Positions 1 to 11,570 of a stretch of DNA of 64,000 nt are shown in pieces. The position numbers and the translations under genes are program-made. The stretch's first letter is position 1, and every line of letters begins with the position of its first letter. The notes beneath the pieces are model-generated. The model had not been told where the DNA came from and ran no database searches. It was given only the letters and a program-made list of their open reading frames with translations. This stretch comes from Metallyticus violacea (lineage: Eukaryota; Arthropoda; Insecta; Mantodea; Metallyticidae). Where the stretch lies: assembly GCA_030762175.1 (NCBI GenBank), contig CM060831.1, forward strand, positions 79,887,001 through 79,951,000, given 5' to 3'.

Positions 1-240
1 ATTTGTGAGCATTTCAAATTTACAAGGTTTTCAGAGAGGTAAAATAAAGCACTCAAGAATACAATTTTACAGTTACATTTTGTGCTTTTGTAAACACAAA
101 ACTAACACCAATTGAATGATGTCCATTAGTAAATACAGTTGTTCATTAGCTTTTACCATTCACATTTCTTATACATAACATACTTTTTGTCAAATTTAAA
201 ATTAATTTCGTGTCGGAACTAATACAGTGAAGCAATTCAT

Positions 241-1076
241 ATATTCTTAATTAGCTAGTGAGTCAATTTAATCCCACAGCACACAATCATGCAGTTATCA
301 ATAGCTTAGCACATAGACTCATTAACATATCCATAAATGAATTTGAATATAGTAAAGAGTACTCTCACATAATACAAACAGTAAAAATCAATGGGTATGG
401 CCAAGAAATTGTAGACAACGAAATCAAGAAATTCAAACAAGAGAAGAGGTTAAAACAGGTTACAACATTGACAGCAAAAAAGAAATTATCATTCACAAGA
501 AATTTACTTATCACCCTTCGGCCACCAAAAAATTCCAGAAATACTCTGAGAATTTGGGATTACTTTGTCACCAGTGAACAAATTCAGTCTAAATAAGCTG
601 TTCAACTCCAGTGATGATGAGAAGAAGCCAGGAATATATCAACTGAACTGTTTGATATGCAACAAAGTATATATTGGCAAAACAAAAAGAAGCATTGGAA
701 TTGGACTAAAGGAACACTGGTGAAACATCAGGTACAATTAGATAGATAAATCAGTGGTTGCATATCACTTTTGGAGAGATAAACATGATATAGAAATGGA
801 AGTCAAATTATTGAAATTCGTAGATAGATCTTTGGAGCAGGGATAATGGGAAAAAAATTTATAAAAAAATTTGAAGCTAAGTTTTATGAACTTTGAGATC
901 CCAACAGAAGATAAATTAATTCAAAAGTTTATAAAATGTCTATGAGAGCTACACCAATCCACCCAACAAACAAAAAATTTGGCAGTCTGTTTGCAGCTGG
1001 TGATGCAGGCAAAAGCCTGTGAAACATGTTCTGTAGAAGTCAATGGTATGTGGACTCACTAGCTAATTAAGAATAT
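241..1076 (+). mobile_element. Penelope-like element fragment with terminal inverted repeats
   Basis: Decayed PLE covering the linker after the reverse transcriptase (open frame 258-596, 112 aa, with the PLE-type NHAVINSLAHRLINI motif) and a GIY-YIG endonuclease at about 630-800 (PGIYQLNC, then VYIGKTKR, then KSVVAYHFW). Stop codons interrupt the endonuclease, so it is inactive. The ends are an exact 24-bp inverted repeat, 241-264 against 1053-1076. A hammerhead-like motif sits just inside the right end. The same terminal motif recurs in diverged form at 45354-45507. The RT core is missing. Confidence 0.8.
985..1045 (+). ncRNA. hammerhead ribozyme-like motif (one core mismatch)
   Basis: Core CTGGTGA at 997-1003 (one change from CTGANGA), a stem II hairpin GCAGGC/GCCTGT with an AAAA loop, GAAA at 1021-1024, and a short palindromic stem III ACATGT followed by cleavage triplet GTT. 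TTTGCAG upstream of the core pairs with CTGTAGA after the cleavage site, forming stem I. Type-I hammerheads with tiny stem III are known from PLE terminal repeats. The A-to-G core change probably impairs cleavage. Confidence 0.65.
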
Positions 1077-2125
1077 ATTTTCAAATTACGGCTAAGAACA
1101 TTATTTAATGTTATGCTTAGGTTAAATGTGATTATGAATGATGCAGTTTGTGTTCATAAAAATGTGACCATTTGGAAACCACAATGAATTTATTCTGTAA
1201 TAACCTGTTACCATCTAAATATAAAATGTCAATGACAAAAGAATTTTCAGTACTGTTAATTATTCCTTTTTGTATCAGTTATGCTTCAATTATATATGTT
1301 CCATTTAAAGTCTTCTCATAAACATGACAAGGTTTAGTTCACAGCATTCAACATTCTTATGGACTTAGGCACATTTAATGCTGAAAGAGGAATGAACACT
1401 ATAGGATACCACCACCATTACTTCTGCTGCCCTGCCTTCACCATAAACACCAATAATATTGGGGTGCAACATTTTAAGCTGATAAAATCTTTTTTATACT
1501 TAATTATATTAAGATACATAATTAGTATAAAATTTGATACAGCATGTTTGTTGCAGATTGAGGAAAATTTGATGTGTAGCTGGAAGAGACTGCTTTTAAT
1601 GTATCATCTAGGTCTTGAAGTTTTAAAATTTCCATTTCTTATTTTTCAAGATTATACTTTCCAATGGTTTGACTTAGGTCAACAGAAACAAACTGATTTT
1701 GGATAAATGTTATCACTGGTTTTATAAACTGGCTAAATTTGATACCAAATTCTGTTGCTAGGATTTACAGAGCTGGAAAATCACATTCATCACCATTTAT
1801 TATTTTCACAAAAGATTTCAAATTTGTAAAATGTCAAAGGAAAGTCCTTTTTTATGTGCTCAATAGCTTTAGTTTCTTCTGAAAAGCATTTACTGCACCT
1901 ATAATGCCTGATATGTTGGGATCTTTCATTGTAATTTAAGAGTTAACGCATTTAATTTATCAAGAAAGCCAAATATTCTAGTAGCCACATTATATCATTA
2001 AGTTCCTGTTAATATTGCTTGGGAGATGATTTCTACTTTGCGATCTCATCCAGAAGACAGCAAAATTATCATAAAATGGTCAAACTTCAAAACCTTTGCG
2101 CATAACACTTTCTTGTGAATAAAGT
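1077..2125. other. AT-rich stretch without recognised gene
   Basis: No frame here resembles a known family. A 115-codon open frame at 1359-1706 has low-complexity, AT-driven composition and no recognisable motif. Confidence 0.5.
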
Positions 2126-2138
2126 GATAAGAGATATA

Positions 2139-2322
2139 ACCTAAACTTAGGTATTCATTTTTTACACTAAACTCCATTCACTTAATGAAAAAACTAGGAT
2201 TTCACATATGGGAAAATTTATACCACCTATATCAAAATTTAAGCGTACAAATGAAAAACAAAAACCTAAGTTTAGATTATATTGCCACTCCATTGTCAAC
2301 AGCTTCGTAAGTACAATATTTA
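2139..2322. mobile_element. Short PLE-derived insertion with 13-bp target duplication
   Basis: The ends carry the left motif CCTAAACTTAGGTATTC and the right motif CCACTCCATTGTCAACAGC seen in the larger copies at 17401 and 23533, with very little between them. It is bounded by an exact 13-bp direct repeat GATAAGAGATATA at 2126-2138 and 2323-2335. It has no coding capacity, so it is a non-autonomous or internally deleted member of that family. Confidence 0.8.
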
Positions 2323-2879
2323 GATAAGAGATATATTTGGAAGTGATTTATTCTTAGCAAGAAACCCCATGTATTATTTGTTATTGCAATCGGTTCTGAA
2401 GTTCACAAATTTCAGCACCACATTAAATATGTCTTCTGCCCTACTGCTTCCATGAAGTGTCAATAATTCAGTAAATATTTTCTTTATTGTAATTAGTCAT
2501 AAATAATTTTAATATACCAGTCATTCCATGGAAAACCAACATATCCCAGGATTTTTATGTATCACATTCTCTTGAAAAACTTTACATGCATTAATCTTCA
2601 TGTGAAATATGCTTTATTACAATATTATTTTATAGTTTCATGGAGAAAATTTGTTTTAGTCATAACTTTTGATAGACTTGAGATAGAAAATTAATTGATT
2701 GCATATTTTAAAGCACACAAAACATACTTTCTTTAAATTTTAAATATAATTCTTGAAATTTATCTTGCAAAATCAATTCATCATTTCCTGGCTTCTCACC
2801 ATGATAAATTCTCTTGGTTTTCTTTTATTTTGGTCTTTCTGGTATCTAATTTGTTTCTGGCCATCTTCCTGGGTGTCAA

Positions 2880-3420
2880 TAAATCAATAATCCTAAAAAA
2901 TTATTGTGGAAGAGAAAGATATATTGAAATCTGTGATAAGGATTAGCATGGTTTAGAAAAAGGAGTTATATATTTAAGTGAAATAAAAAATGGATATATA
3001 AAAGGGAAAAGTCCATTGTGTGAGGAACCAGATAGTATTTGGCATTGTATTTTAGAATGTAAGCAAACCAAGTTAAGAAGGGAACAGTTCCATTTACAAA
3101 ATTGGGAAAACTTACCGAATGAAATAAGAGGCAGAAGAATTTTATATCTAAAATCAGATGAAAATATTAAGAAACTTAGAAAATACATTAACTAAGAGAG
3201 ACAAAAATGGTTATGAAAGGTGGGCAATACAAATGGGAACAACAATGTAGACAATGGCACCATTTAGGAGTGAATATATATGCCCATTACATACTCAACT
3301 GCTGTTAATTGTAATGGGGTATGGAAGGCATCCATACTACATAAATTGAGGGCAATTATGTGAGAAATGTAAATAGCAGTAAGTTTGTATGTAATTAGAA
3401 TATGGAAATGAAAAAATGTA
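2880..3420 (+). pseudogene. LINE 3' end, zinc-knuckle region
   Basis: Read across frames, 2990-3195 encodes a cysteine/histidine knuckle (CEEPDSIWHCILEC) followed by KLRREQFHLQNW and ends in a stop near 3194. This layout matches the C-terminal zinc knuckle of non-LTR retrotransposon ORF2 proteins. A related knuckle appears on the other strand at about 52030. No RT is preserved here. Confidence 0.6.
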
Positions 3421-3473
3421 AATCATTTTGATTTTAACATTTTATTTGTTTGTGAAAAGTGCATGAAGTTATT

Positions 3474-3790
3474 TTAATAAAGATTTGAATAGTTGGGATT
3501 TTCATATTCAAGTATTAAAAGCTCTTCAAAATCCCATAGAATTATCAGTGTGGGAAAATTATTCTTAAACAAAAACAAAGAAAATTTAGTTAATTTTGAT
3601 TTTCCACACAACAGTAACCTCATCAAAAAGTTTATAAAATCAAAGAGTGACATCTTAATACCATGCTGGAAAGCTGACAGTGAAATGTGATGATAATGAA
3701 GGAAATTTGAAACACGTCCAAGTAAGTGGAACAAAGCTAGTGAAATTTGAGTAATTTCCTAATAAATAATTTGCTATATGCATGAAGTTG
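3474..3790 (+). mobile_element. PLE 3' tail, 5' truncated
   Basis: Homologous to the tails at 17700-17960 and 44600-44860. The open frame 3493-3690 encodes the post-endonuclease segment (SVGKLFLNKNKENLVNFDFP), followed by a degenerate hammerhead: GTGATGA at about 3688, GAAA near 3709, then CACGTC and the tail CAAGTAAGTGGAAC. RT and endonuclease are missing. Confidence 0.7.
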
Positions 3791-4552
3791 AGTCAATTTA
3801 TAGGTTAAAAATATTATATTTGCATGTAAATTGGAAGAAATAAATTAATTCATTCACACTCCGTTCAATAATAGGGACAATGATAGATACAAATATTAAC
3901 TTCATGGCTCTAGTAAAATAATTAAAAGATAGAATTAAACAAATTACAGAAGGTGGACATAAAGTATCCTCTTATTAATAATGCTGGAGTTAAAAAGGGC
4001 TACTTTTCATTGAGGAAACCATATTAGTGAATACTGTAATAATCTTAGGAGATACAACGTTATTCAGTAATTAAAATGTATATTTTTTCTTTGGAGTTTA
4101 AGCATGCACTTATAATGCATATCTTTCTCTCTGTAAAGTAAAATCATTGCCATAGAAATTCAAAAAGTGTTAAACAATAGCATCAGGACCAGCACATGCT
4201 TCTGCCATGGCACTTCTTTGCATTAAATTTTTATTAATGAAGTTTGTGAATAGTAACCAGAGCTAATAATAAAATTTATTGCATCAGCTTTTTTTTAGGT
4301 CTAACAGTGCTACTTAACCACCTGAAGCCATGCATCATAGAAGGACATACTATATTTAATTATGCCAGTATATAAAATACATAAAATGTATCATAGAATA
4401 TCATTAGCTTCAATTATGGATGTTGCTTGATGTAATCTTCAAGTATGGCAAGTCATTTTATTATAATAGTTATAATGGATGATTTAAAGTACTGTTTCAG
4501 ACACCAAAAACCTTTTACATCAATTTTCTCAAACTTGGGCAGCTCTACAAAT

Positions 4553-4822
4553 ACCACCATGGGTAGCGGAGGTCGATAGGGCGCAGACTCTGAGCAGGAG
4601 ATCTGGGGTTCAATTCCTGCCAAGACTGTTCTCCCTGACTGAAGTTTTTTCCAGGCTTTCCTCAGTCCTTATAAATGGCAAATTCTAGGGAGGTACCCTA
4701 AATTCAGGCCTGGAATGCTTTGTTCCTTTAAAAAAAATCCTTTTTAAAGTTTATCATTTCATTTCATCTATCATCAGTGTCCACTGGCTGTGATGCCTCA
4801 GTAGTTAAAACAGGCATAAAAA
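4553..4822 (+). mobile_element. SINE family B, tRNA-Leu/Ser-like head
   Basis: The head has a B box GGTTCAATTCC and the cloverleaf spacing of a tRNA; better copies (60487-60754) read TGGCCGAGGTCGTTAAGG, typical of class II tRNA-Leu/Ser A boxes. The body continues through CAGGCTTTCCTCAGTCC and the shared 3' end with TGATGCCTC. Related copies lie at 28370-28657, 60487-60754 and 62448-62700, all on the minus strand. Confidence 0.75.
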
Positions 4823-6480
4823 GCTCCACAAATATAAGCTGATACTGCTGGTTATATGTAGTTTTAATTAAATATGCCCAGCTATTTTTAAAATTATTCT
4901 TTGCAGGCAAAAATTATCAATTTTCCTTTGAATGTTATTGTTTAACTGAAGAGATTATTTAATTTATGGGGCTTCTTGAAAATTTATGTTGACAACCATA
5001 TGTGAAGTCCTGAGAAGCCTTTGTAAATAACTGGCAATGAAAATTTCACAATTTCTTTTTCTGTTTTTATAAGAGCTATTAAAATTAAATTTTATGTATC
5101 TAATGTTTAACAATTGTTAATCTGATTCTACAAACCGAATCTCAAAAGTAAAATCTGTCCAGTGCAAATGTAGCGAAGTTATTTTTTTGACATTTAAATT
5201 TTAGGCTTATTTTATTCCCCTATAATACTTTTTTTTACACTTTAAATGTGATCAAAATTTAAATTCCAATTATAGATATTAATAAGAAAAATGTCTGTGC
5301 AAAGTTTCATTGAAATTATCTTGAAAATGTAGAAGTTATGATGTAAAGAATGTTGAAAAAAATATTTTTTCAGAAAAAGAGGTACAAATTTAGATTGACA
5401 TAATAGAGTTGCAGAACTTCTAATGTACTTCTTTTCAATTGCACTTTTGTTTATTAATTATCTTTAAATTTGCATTTTTTCATGCAATATTGTATCTATC
5501 TTTAACTCATTTGGGATAATTAAAAAAAAAATCTTACTACCAACTCCTTTTACTTTTAAAACCCACAACAGACAGATGAACAGTTAGTTCCAGTTTGTAA
5601 GAAGCCCAACACACTGCTAATAGATTTGCCACACTATTAGAATGTAACAAATTCAGTCACATTTAAACTGTTATGAATAACTTAAATTCCTCAAGTAAGG
5701 AAAAGGGCATGGTTAAGGTCAAATTTAAGGTCCAACTGTGTGTGACTGCATACTAAAATGTTTTAATGTATAATTATGTAGGTATTGAAAACATTCTTTC
5801 ATGAAAATAAAGCTGACAGTTGTTTCAAATTAGCATGCAAATAATAAACTAATTTATATTTTACTCCTGAAGGTATCTGTAAGCCTTAAAATAAGCACAT
5901 GCTTACATACCCAACAATGCAACAATGTCATATTGTTACCTGAATTGCAGACAAATTTGATTGTGCAAACAAATTGTACTAACCCTATGAAATAAGTGCA
6001 AAGTTTATTATAGTCTGGCCAACATAGAATGTTTGTTCATTTATTTAGCACAAATATTATACAATGCTGATTATGCACCTTAAAAGGTTACTTTCATATA
6101 CATGCAATCATTAAAGGCTGCTTAAAAGAAATTCTTAATTATTCAGGCTTTCTATGATAGTATATCTTAACATTAATAGACAGAATGTTTGCCGTTATAT
6201 ATTTTATTTAATTGTATGACACGCTCTATATCCTGGAACTCTGTTCAACACAGGTTCTACACAACAGGAAAATGTATAATCTACACTGTTTCTAACTCAT
6301 TCTACAGTAAAAAATTTGTGATGCCATTTTACTTTCAGGTTACCCTCCTCTTTTAGTTCTTAATAATATTAACCCTACATTCATTAGCAACAAACTGCTG
6401 AAATATTACATATGAATAGCATGATACTCTATTTAACCAACTTGGCAAGCAAAAAATACAAACTTCTAGATTGCCTGACA
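4823..6480. other. AT-rich stretch without recognised gene
   Basis: I see no coding frame, RNA gene or known repeat here. Homopolymer A/T runs are frequent. Confidence 0.5.
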
Positions 6481-6529
6481 CGTCATTAAATGTAACAATG
6501 TGCACGGGATCGATAACAATAGAATGTTT

Positions 6530-6650
6530 ACGCTTGATGGCCGACTCTTTGGTAATTTTCTACATGTCTACGAATTCTGCAGAAGCGATGTAGTGACGGA
6601 GTGTAGCTTTCATTACATCTTTGCACTTCAAACCTTCCAAATCCCAACTT
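6530..6650 (-). other. Candidate terminal exon, unassigned
   Basis: On the minus strand a 35-codon stretch reads as ordinary protein (SWDLEGLKCKDVMKATLRHY) and ends in TAG. CpG content is higher than in the surrounding DNA. No convincing acceptor with a pyrimidine tract was found upstream, the plus strand is also open here, and I do not recognise the protein. Chance is a serious alternative. Confidence 0.2.
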
Positions 6651-6779
6651 TTCGTGGATTTAATGTATTTTTATTTCCAAGTATGTAGTTTAGCTTACAC
6701 TACCTATGATGTCATAGTTGCTCTCTACGAAAATGACTAAATGTTATTATACTTACACCCATATATGTTTATGTACTGT

Positions 6780-6960
6780 AAATAGGTACCCCGCATGTTG
6801 TTTCTATTATGGCGGCCAAGCGCAAAGTAATAATACCAACATATGACCAACCGATATGCACAATATATTACTCCCTTGTAAGCATAATACCTACTTCGCT
6901 AGACCCCAAAGCAGAAATAAAATGGCGGCAGCTATCGCCCAACTGTGTATAGGAAAATAG
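6780..6960 (+). promoter_or_regulatory. GGCGGC-rich segment, possible promoter
   Basis: Contains ATGGCGGCCAAG near 6810 and AAAATGGCGGCAGC near 6920; the latter fits the YY1-type AAAATGGCGGC element common at animal promoters. CpG density is locally raised. A 47-codon frame starts at the first ATG (MAAKRKVIIPTYDQP) and could be a first exon with a GTAAGC donor, but its product is not recognised. Confidence 0.3.
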
Positions 6961-7145
6961 CAAACACAAAACATTTAATCAGTATTGTGTTTACAAGATT
7001 ACATTACTTATCTTTAGAAAATACTTCCATAGGTTTTTAAGGCTATGAAATTGTTTACAAGCAGTATTTCTCATATGTAAACACGTAAAATAGTATGAAT
7101 TCGGCTTACACAAATGCATTCATGTACAAACATTGTTAATTGCCT
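6898..7145 (+). repeat. Left copy of a diverged direct duplication
   Basis: Similar in order and content to 9408-9625: ATGGCGGC against ATGGCGTCG, then AGCAAACAC, CAGTATT, CGTAAAATA, TATGAATTC and CATGTACA in the same order. Many substitutions and small indels separate the copies, so the duplication is old. The intervening 2.3 kb contains the candidate exon and the mariner relic. Confidence 0.65.
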
Positions 7146-7445
7146 ATTACCGTTTGTTGCACTGCAATAAGTAATGAAATAATATTAAGAACAATACTTA
7201 TAACTACAAAAGCTTGCATAAATAGCAATAACGCAATCAATAATATAACAAGCATAAAATTATTTTAAGCAAATTTACTGCAATGTAAAATTAGATCACT
7301 TAAATATACATGACTATATACACAATTTTGACTTTTGTAATGGCATACAAATATGATATGGCTAATTATAATATTATCTACAAGAAGAATAAGCAAGTTT
7401 AAACAAACTATTGGAAAGGAAAATGTTATGTATAATACAATTTAC

Positions 7446-7770
7446 CTTCTATATGTGCAAGAAAAAGTTGTGACACATTTAAATAGCTTTATTGAATGTG
7501 TAATTTGATATGAATACAGAGCCTTCAATTGTTCTATCGCCAAATTCATTTTACCAGCGTTCTCTATGTAATCATGATCTTGTGGCAAAATTTCCTTGAT
7601 ATTCATTAATGAAGTCACTCTTTCATAGAACGAGGTGGCGGTGGTAGTAGTAGTAGTATTAAGACAACTTACCAAATCGTCCAATTTGCTCCCTTTGTTA
7701 CGTTTTAATTCTTCACTTCCATTCCAAGATCGAACTGAACTCCACGTGCAAGCACAAATTTAAATAGTAC
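7446..7770 (-). other. Candidate exon, unassigned
   Basis: The minus strand stays open for about 100 codons. It ends at a good donor AGAAG/GTAAAT at 7446 and has a second consensus donor GATTTG/GTAAGT at about 7667. The translation contains NGSEELKRNKGSKLDD and DYIENAGKMNLAIEQLKALY, which reads like real protein rather than AT-rich noise. A threonine run comes from an ACT/ACC triplet repeat near 7645. No upstream ATG or clear acceptor was found and the product is not recognised. Confidence 0.3.
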
Positions 7771-7810
7771 ACTAACTTCCAAATTACTGGGCACCTTTAA
7801 CCGAATCGAT

Positions 7811-7857
7811 ATGGCTGCCACAGAATTATATTTGCCATCATCTATTTTAACGAAAAG
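7811..7857 (+). other. Candidate first exon, divergent to the previous one
   Basis: ATG at 7811 opens MAATELYLPSSILTK and is followed by a donor AAAAG/GTATGT at 7858. It diverges from the minus-strand candidate exon about 40 bases away, the layout of a bidirectional promoter. There is no second exon and no recognised product, so support is weak. Confidence 0.2.
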
Positions 7858-8129
7858 GTATGTCACCCTGGCATTAGTTATATAAGGGAGTAACTGTCTT
7901 TTCTTAATTACACTTGCAAAAACTCGAATCGAATTATAATTTCATTAAGCAATTGTTACAGAAAATTAAATGCTAACATTTTAGGAGGTATACCAAACCA
8001 ACAACCTCGTAAAGGACCACAATGTCTTAAAAAATATAACTAGGATAGGTCCATAAGTGTACGACCATTTACTATGTATGACAAAGACAAAAACTTTATT
8101 TCACTTTTCAATATAGTTACACTTCTCAC

Positions 8130-8735
8130 ATTTTTCCTTCACATTCCCAAAAGATTGTGGCCATGATGCTCCTGGTTGACTGAGTGACCTTGGCCTTTAG
8201 AGGCGGTGTTGGCCAGGTTTACGCCACTCCATTGATTCACTTTTGGACATGGGATCATAGTTTCATCTCCTGTAACAATGGTTTTCAGAACTTCTCTCTC
8301 TCTCTCTCTTTCTCTGTCGTTGCCACGACAGAGCTGCAAAAATGCCTGACAGCAGATGACTCGTTGCTGCTTTTGGACCGAGGAAAGAAGTCTAGGCACC
8401 CACCCATCTTGCACTAACCTTATTCATGTTTAAATGTTCATGAATAATTCGAAGGACTGTTGTTTTATAAAGGTCCAACCTTGCTCCTATTTCTGTAACT
8501 TTGAGCTGCCGGTTCCATAATTTCTCCTTCCACAAAGTGATGTTTTCAGGAGTGAGCACCTCCAAGGGCCGACCTGCATGCTCTTCAACTCCAATGCTTT
8601 CTCGATCCATTCAAAAAAGTTTGGCCCATTCTTATACGGTAGAATATGTACACCATCCAATCGCTGCCTAATTTCACTTGGAGTAAGTCCTTTTGTGAAG
8701 AACTTAATAACAGATCGAAACTTCATTTTGAACGT
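8130..8735 (-). pseudogene. Mariner transposase pseudogene, 3' truncated
   Basis: Three overlapping minus-strand frames give, in order, the N-terminal helix-turn-helix (FRSVIKFFTKGLTPSEIRQRL), GRPLEVLTPENI, HLNMNKVSARWV, VPRLLSSVQKQQRV, the first catalytic motif VTGDET, and about 30 residues more. Frameshifts separate them and the protein stops before the second and third aspartates, so it is dead. It differs from the intact mariner at 61127. A CT microsatellite lies inside at about 8295-8312. Confidence 0.85.
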
Positions 8736-9407
8736 GTCACAATCTTATACACATAGCCTTCTTTATGCAACTGTATCTGAACAACTGAACACAGCGGAGC
8801 GGAAGTTACAGCTGCAATTATTTACTAAACAGATAAGGTAGTAGTAGTAGTATGACACGAGATAAGGGTTTTGTGAAGACGATAATCCTTATCGGCGAGG
8901 CCAGAAACTTATTAATTTTTGTCTCTTTCTCAAATCATAGGATTGCTTTCATTAATACCAACTGTTCTGTATAACTACAGCAATAACACCTAAATGAATA
9001 AAGGTAAAATTTATTTACATACTACAGAACGCACGGGGTTTGCAGGCGACTTATGGCATATACAGACTAGCAAGATGGATAGTAGTCCTCACATTGAGCC
9101 GATAAGAATTGATTAAAAGCAAGTTTTCTAGCAAAGTGGTGCTGTGCGCGTTGTGAGTAGCCTAAAAATCGACTAATAAATTCTGTAGCGCAAATTAGAT
9201 ATGAACAATGAGCTAAAATAACATTGCTTAATTAAGGCGAGTAAATTTAACTGAATATAGTTTAACTAAAATGTCAGGGCACATGGTTAGTCCATAGAGT
9301 TCACTGTCGGCACGCCATCAGAGAAGTTGATACAGTAGTTTGCCAAAAGAGTGCTCATCAATATTTATTCGTTCCATTCATCTAAGGCAAGACCGGCTCC
9401 ACTGCCA

Positions 9408-9625
9408 AGACCCTAATTATGGCGTCGCCACCAGACAACTGCCAGTAGCAAACACGAAACTTTTACGCAGTATTATGTGTACATGACGGCATCATTTATC
9501 ATTAAAAATTTCGATGGATTTTAAGAATCTGAAATTATTTACAAACAATATATCACACACGTAAAATAATATGAATTCAGCTTAAATAAAAGCATCCATG
9601 TACATCAAATTGTTTTCAACTGCTC
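9408..9625 (+). repeat. Right copy of a diverged direct duplication
   Basis: Partner of 6898-7145. The CpG-containing start ATGGCGTCGCC corresponds to ATGGCGGCAGC in the left copy. No open frame survives. Confidence 0.6.
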
Positions 9626-9950
9626 CTAAACCTGGAGGGACACATATTAGGTGCAAATCTGAACTGATATGGTGAAAATAACATCTAACCCTGTTTATGT
9701 AAAAGTGGGTATCCATGAGAAATATTTACTTTGGCTTCTACTTTTAAAGTTGCATGGCATATGAATGTTATGATACATTTGAAAAGATAGTAAGTTATAT
9801 GTTATTTTGATGACAGAATGTATAATAGAAGCAGACTTTTATTTTCTTAGACGTTAAATTCCGCTAGCAATACCGACGGAATCAACATAGTTGAATTTCC
9901 GTTAAGAAAGCAAAACAGTACAAATTAGTGTATTTGGGCATGTGTCCCAA

Positions 9951-9967
9951 TCTCTCTCTCTCTCTCA

Positions 9968-10013
<46 letters not shown>

Positions 10014-10359
10014 AGTAGGAAAGGATAAAACATTAAGAAAAAGTCACACTTAAGATCGCTATACTTCGAACTCGTCGTGCCCTATGGCAAGAGGACAAGT
10101 AGTCACTCCACGAGTTCGAAGTATAGCGATCTCAAGTGTGACTTTTTCTTAGTGATATATCTTTTTCTACTATTATAATTACTGTTAATTTGTTACATTG
10201 TTAATAGTGTTAGTTTATTTTTCTTTTTCTTATATATATTAACAGTAATTATAATAGTAGAAAAGCATAAAACACTAAGAAATAGTCACACTTGAGATCG
10301 CAAGTGTGACTTTCTCTTATAATTACTGTTAATTTGTTACATAGTTAATAGTGTTATTT

Positions 10360-10437
<78 letters not shown>

Positions 10438-10438
10438 A
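9951..10438. repeat. Nested palindromes bounded by (CA)n and (TG)n microsatellites
   Basis: (TC)n/(CA)n/(TA)n occupies 9951-10014 and the inverse order (TA)n/(TG)n occupies about 10363-10438. Between them is a hairpin whose arms are about 10050-10072 and 10109-10131 (CGCTATACTTCGAACTCGT and its complement), enclosed by AAGAAAAAGTCACACTT and AAGTGTGACTTTTTCTT. A second inverted pair built on ATTATAATTACTGTTAAT follows, then a shortened copy of the first palindrome at 10283-10315. The loop segment resembles 54850-54900, downstream of a PLE, so the block may be a PLE tail. Confidence 0.7.
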
Positions 10439-11570
10439 TCAATACTCACATAAGCAAATATTCCAAGGGAAACCTGCCATGTAACACTAACAAAAAACCG
10501 TTCATATCATTTTGATTCTCTCACACATTCAACATGAGATGAAAATTTGAGGAGGATGTTTTAATGGCTTCAGACAATGCTTATGGGATCGGGAAGAAGG
10601 AGTCACATAGAGAAGTCTGTAGAGGAATAAAATTCTTTACAGAGTACCTTGAGACATTCTTCTCAATATAACTAGTAAACTTGTAGCCGGTACTCTAGAG
10701 CAGCCATTTGTAAAGCACAATTAAGAATTATGTCTTTATCTCCACAAGACCCACATATCATTTTTATGTATATATTTGTACTGTCAATTCCTGGAAGCTT
10801 TACGCATAATAGTATCAATGTTCTATTAGGCGTTCAAAGAAATGCGCGTAGGTGCAATATAACAGAATATTTCTGTTGTTTGAACACGTGTAACAAAGTA
10901 AGATTACTTGCATGCCAAGTTCTATGACAATAAAACGTTTTAAGCCGAACAGTAAACGTAGCTCGAGGCTCAAGCCACTGAAACACACAGGATAGATATT
11001 TACTTCTTCCTGGAAGTGCAAAGCGCCTTTATTTGGGGGTGAATTCTGGCCACTGTCTTCGAACTGTTTTTCTCCGCTCTTCTCAATCACGATCAATATG
11101 TATGCCTTGGCTCATCGTAAAGAGCAAAGTGAAAACAAGGACAGGAGAAAAGGAAGCAATGCTCATGGTTTAGAAATATAATACGGCCTATTTAGAAAAT
11201 AATAGCAGATAGATACACAAGTGCTAAGAGTAAAGAAGAACAGCAGGAAAGCTTTGGGGAGTAGGAGGGAAAGAGGATGGATAGGGATCACGGAGCACAA
11301 GCCGTAGAAACACGCGGCAACTTCCGACTTCTAGCACTTCCATTATCCGCGTTGCAGTGGCGCTGTGGAAACGCGGCACTTTCTAGTTTGCAAGTGCAAC
11401 GCTCCTGTAGTTAGGTCATACAAAGAAATGCTGCCAGCTGCCACGACACTGAATTCTGAGCTCGTTATTCCTGCTTCTCTCCCCAAGGGCTATCGGAGAA
11501 ATGGCAGACACTTGTATTTTCTGCGACTCAGTGTCTAAAGTGGTAGAGGAAAGAATATATTTTTTCAAAG
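10439..11570. other. No recognised gene
   Basis: Moderately CpG-containing DNA without a recognised family. Open frames at 10730-10927 and 10815-11096 overlap on opposite strands and neither shows known motifs. Confidence 0.45.

Noticed and set aside
6500..6688. 62-codon plus-strand ORF
   Set aside because: Both strands are open here; no motif or splice signal supports the plus frame, so only the minus frame was kept as a weak candidate.
7640..7660. Coding homothreonine tract as a functional domain
   Set aside because: It is a triplet repeat (ACT/ACC); even if transcribed it says nothing about function.
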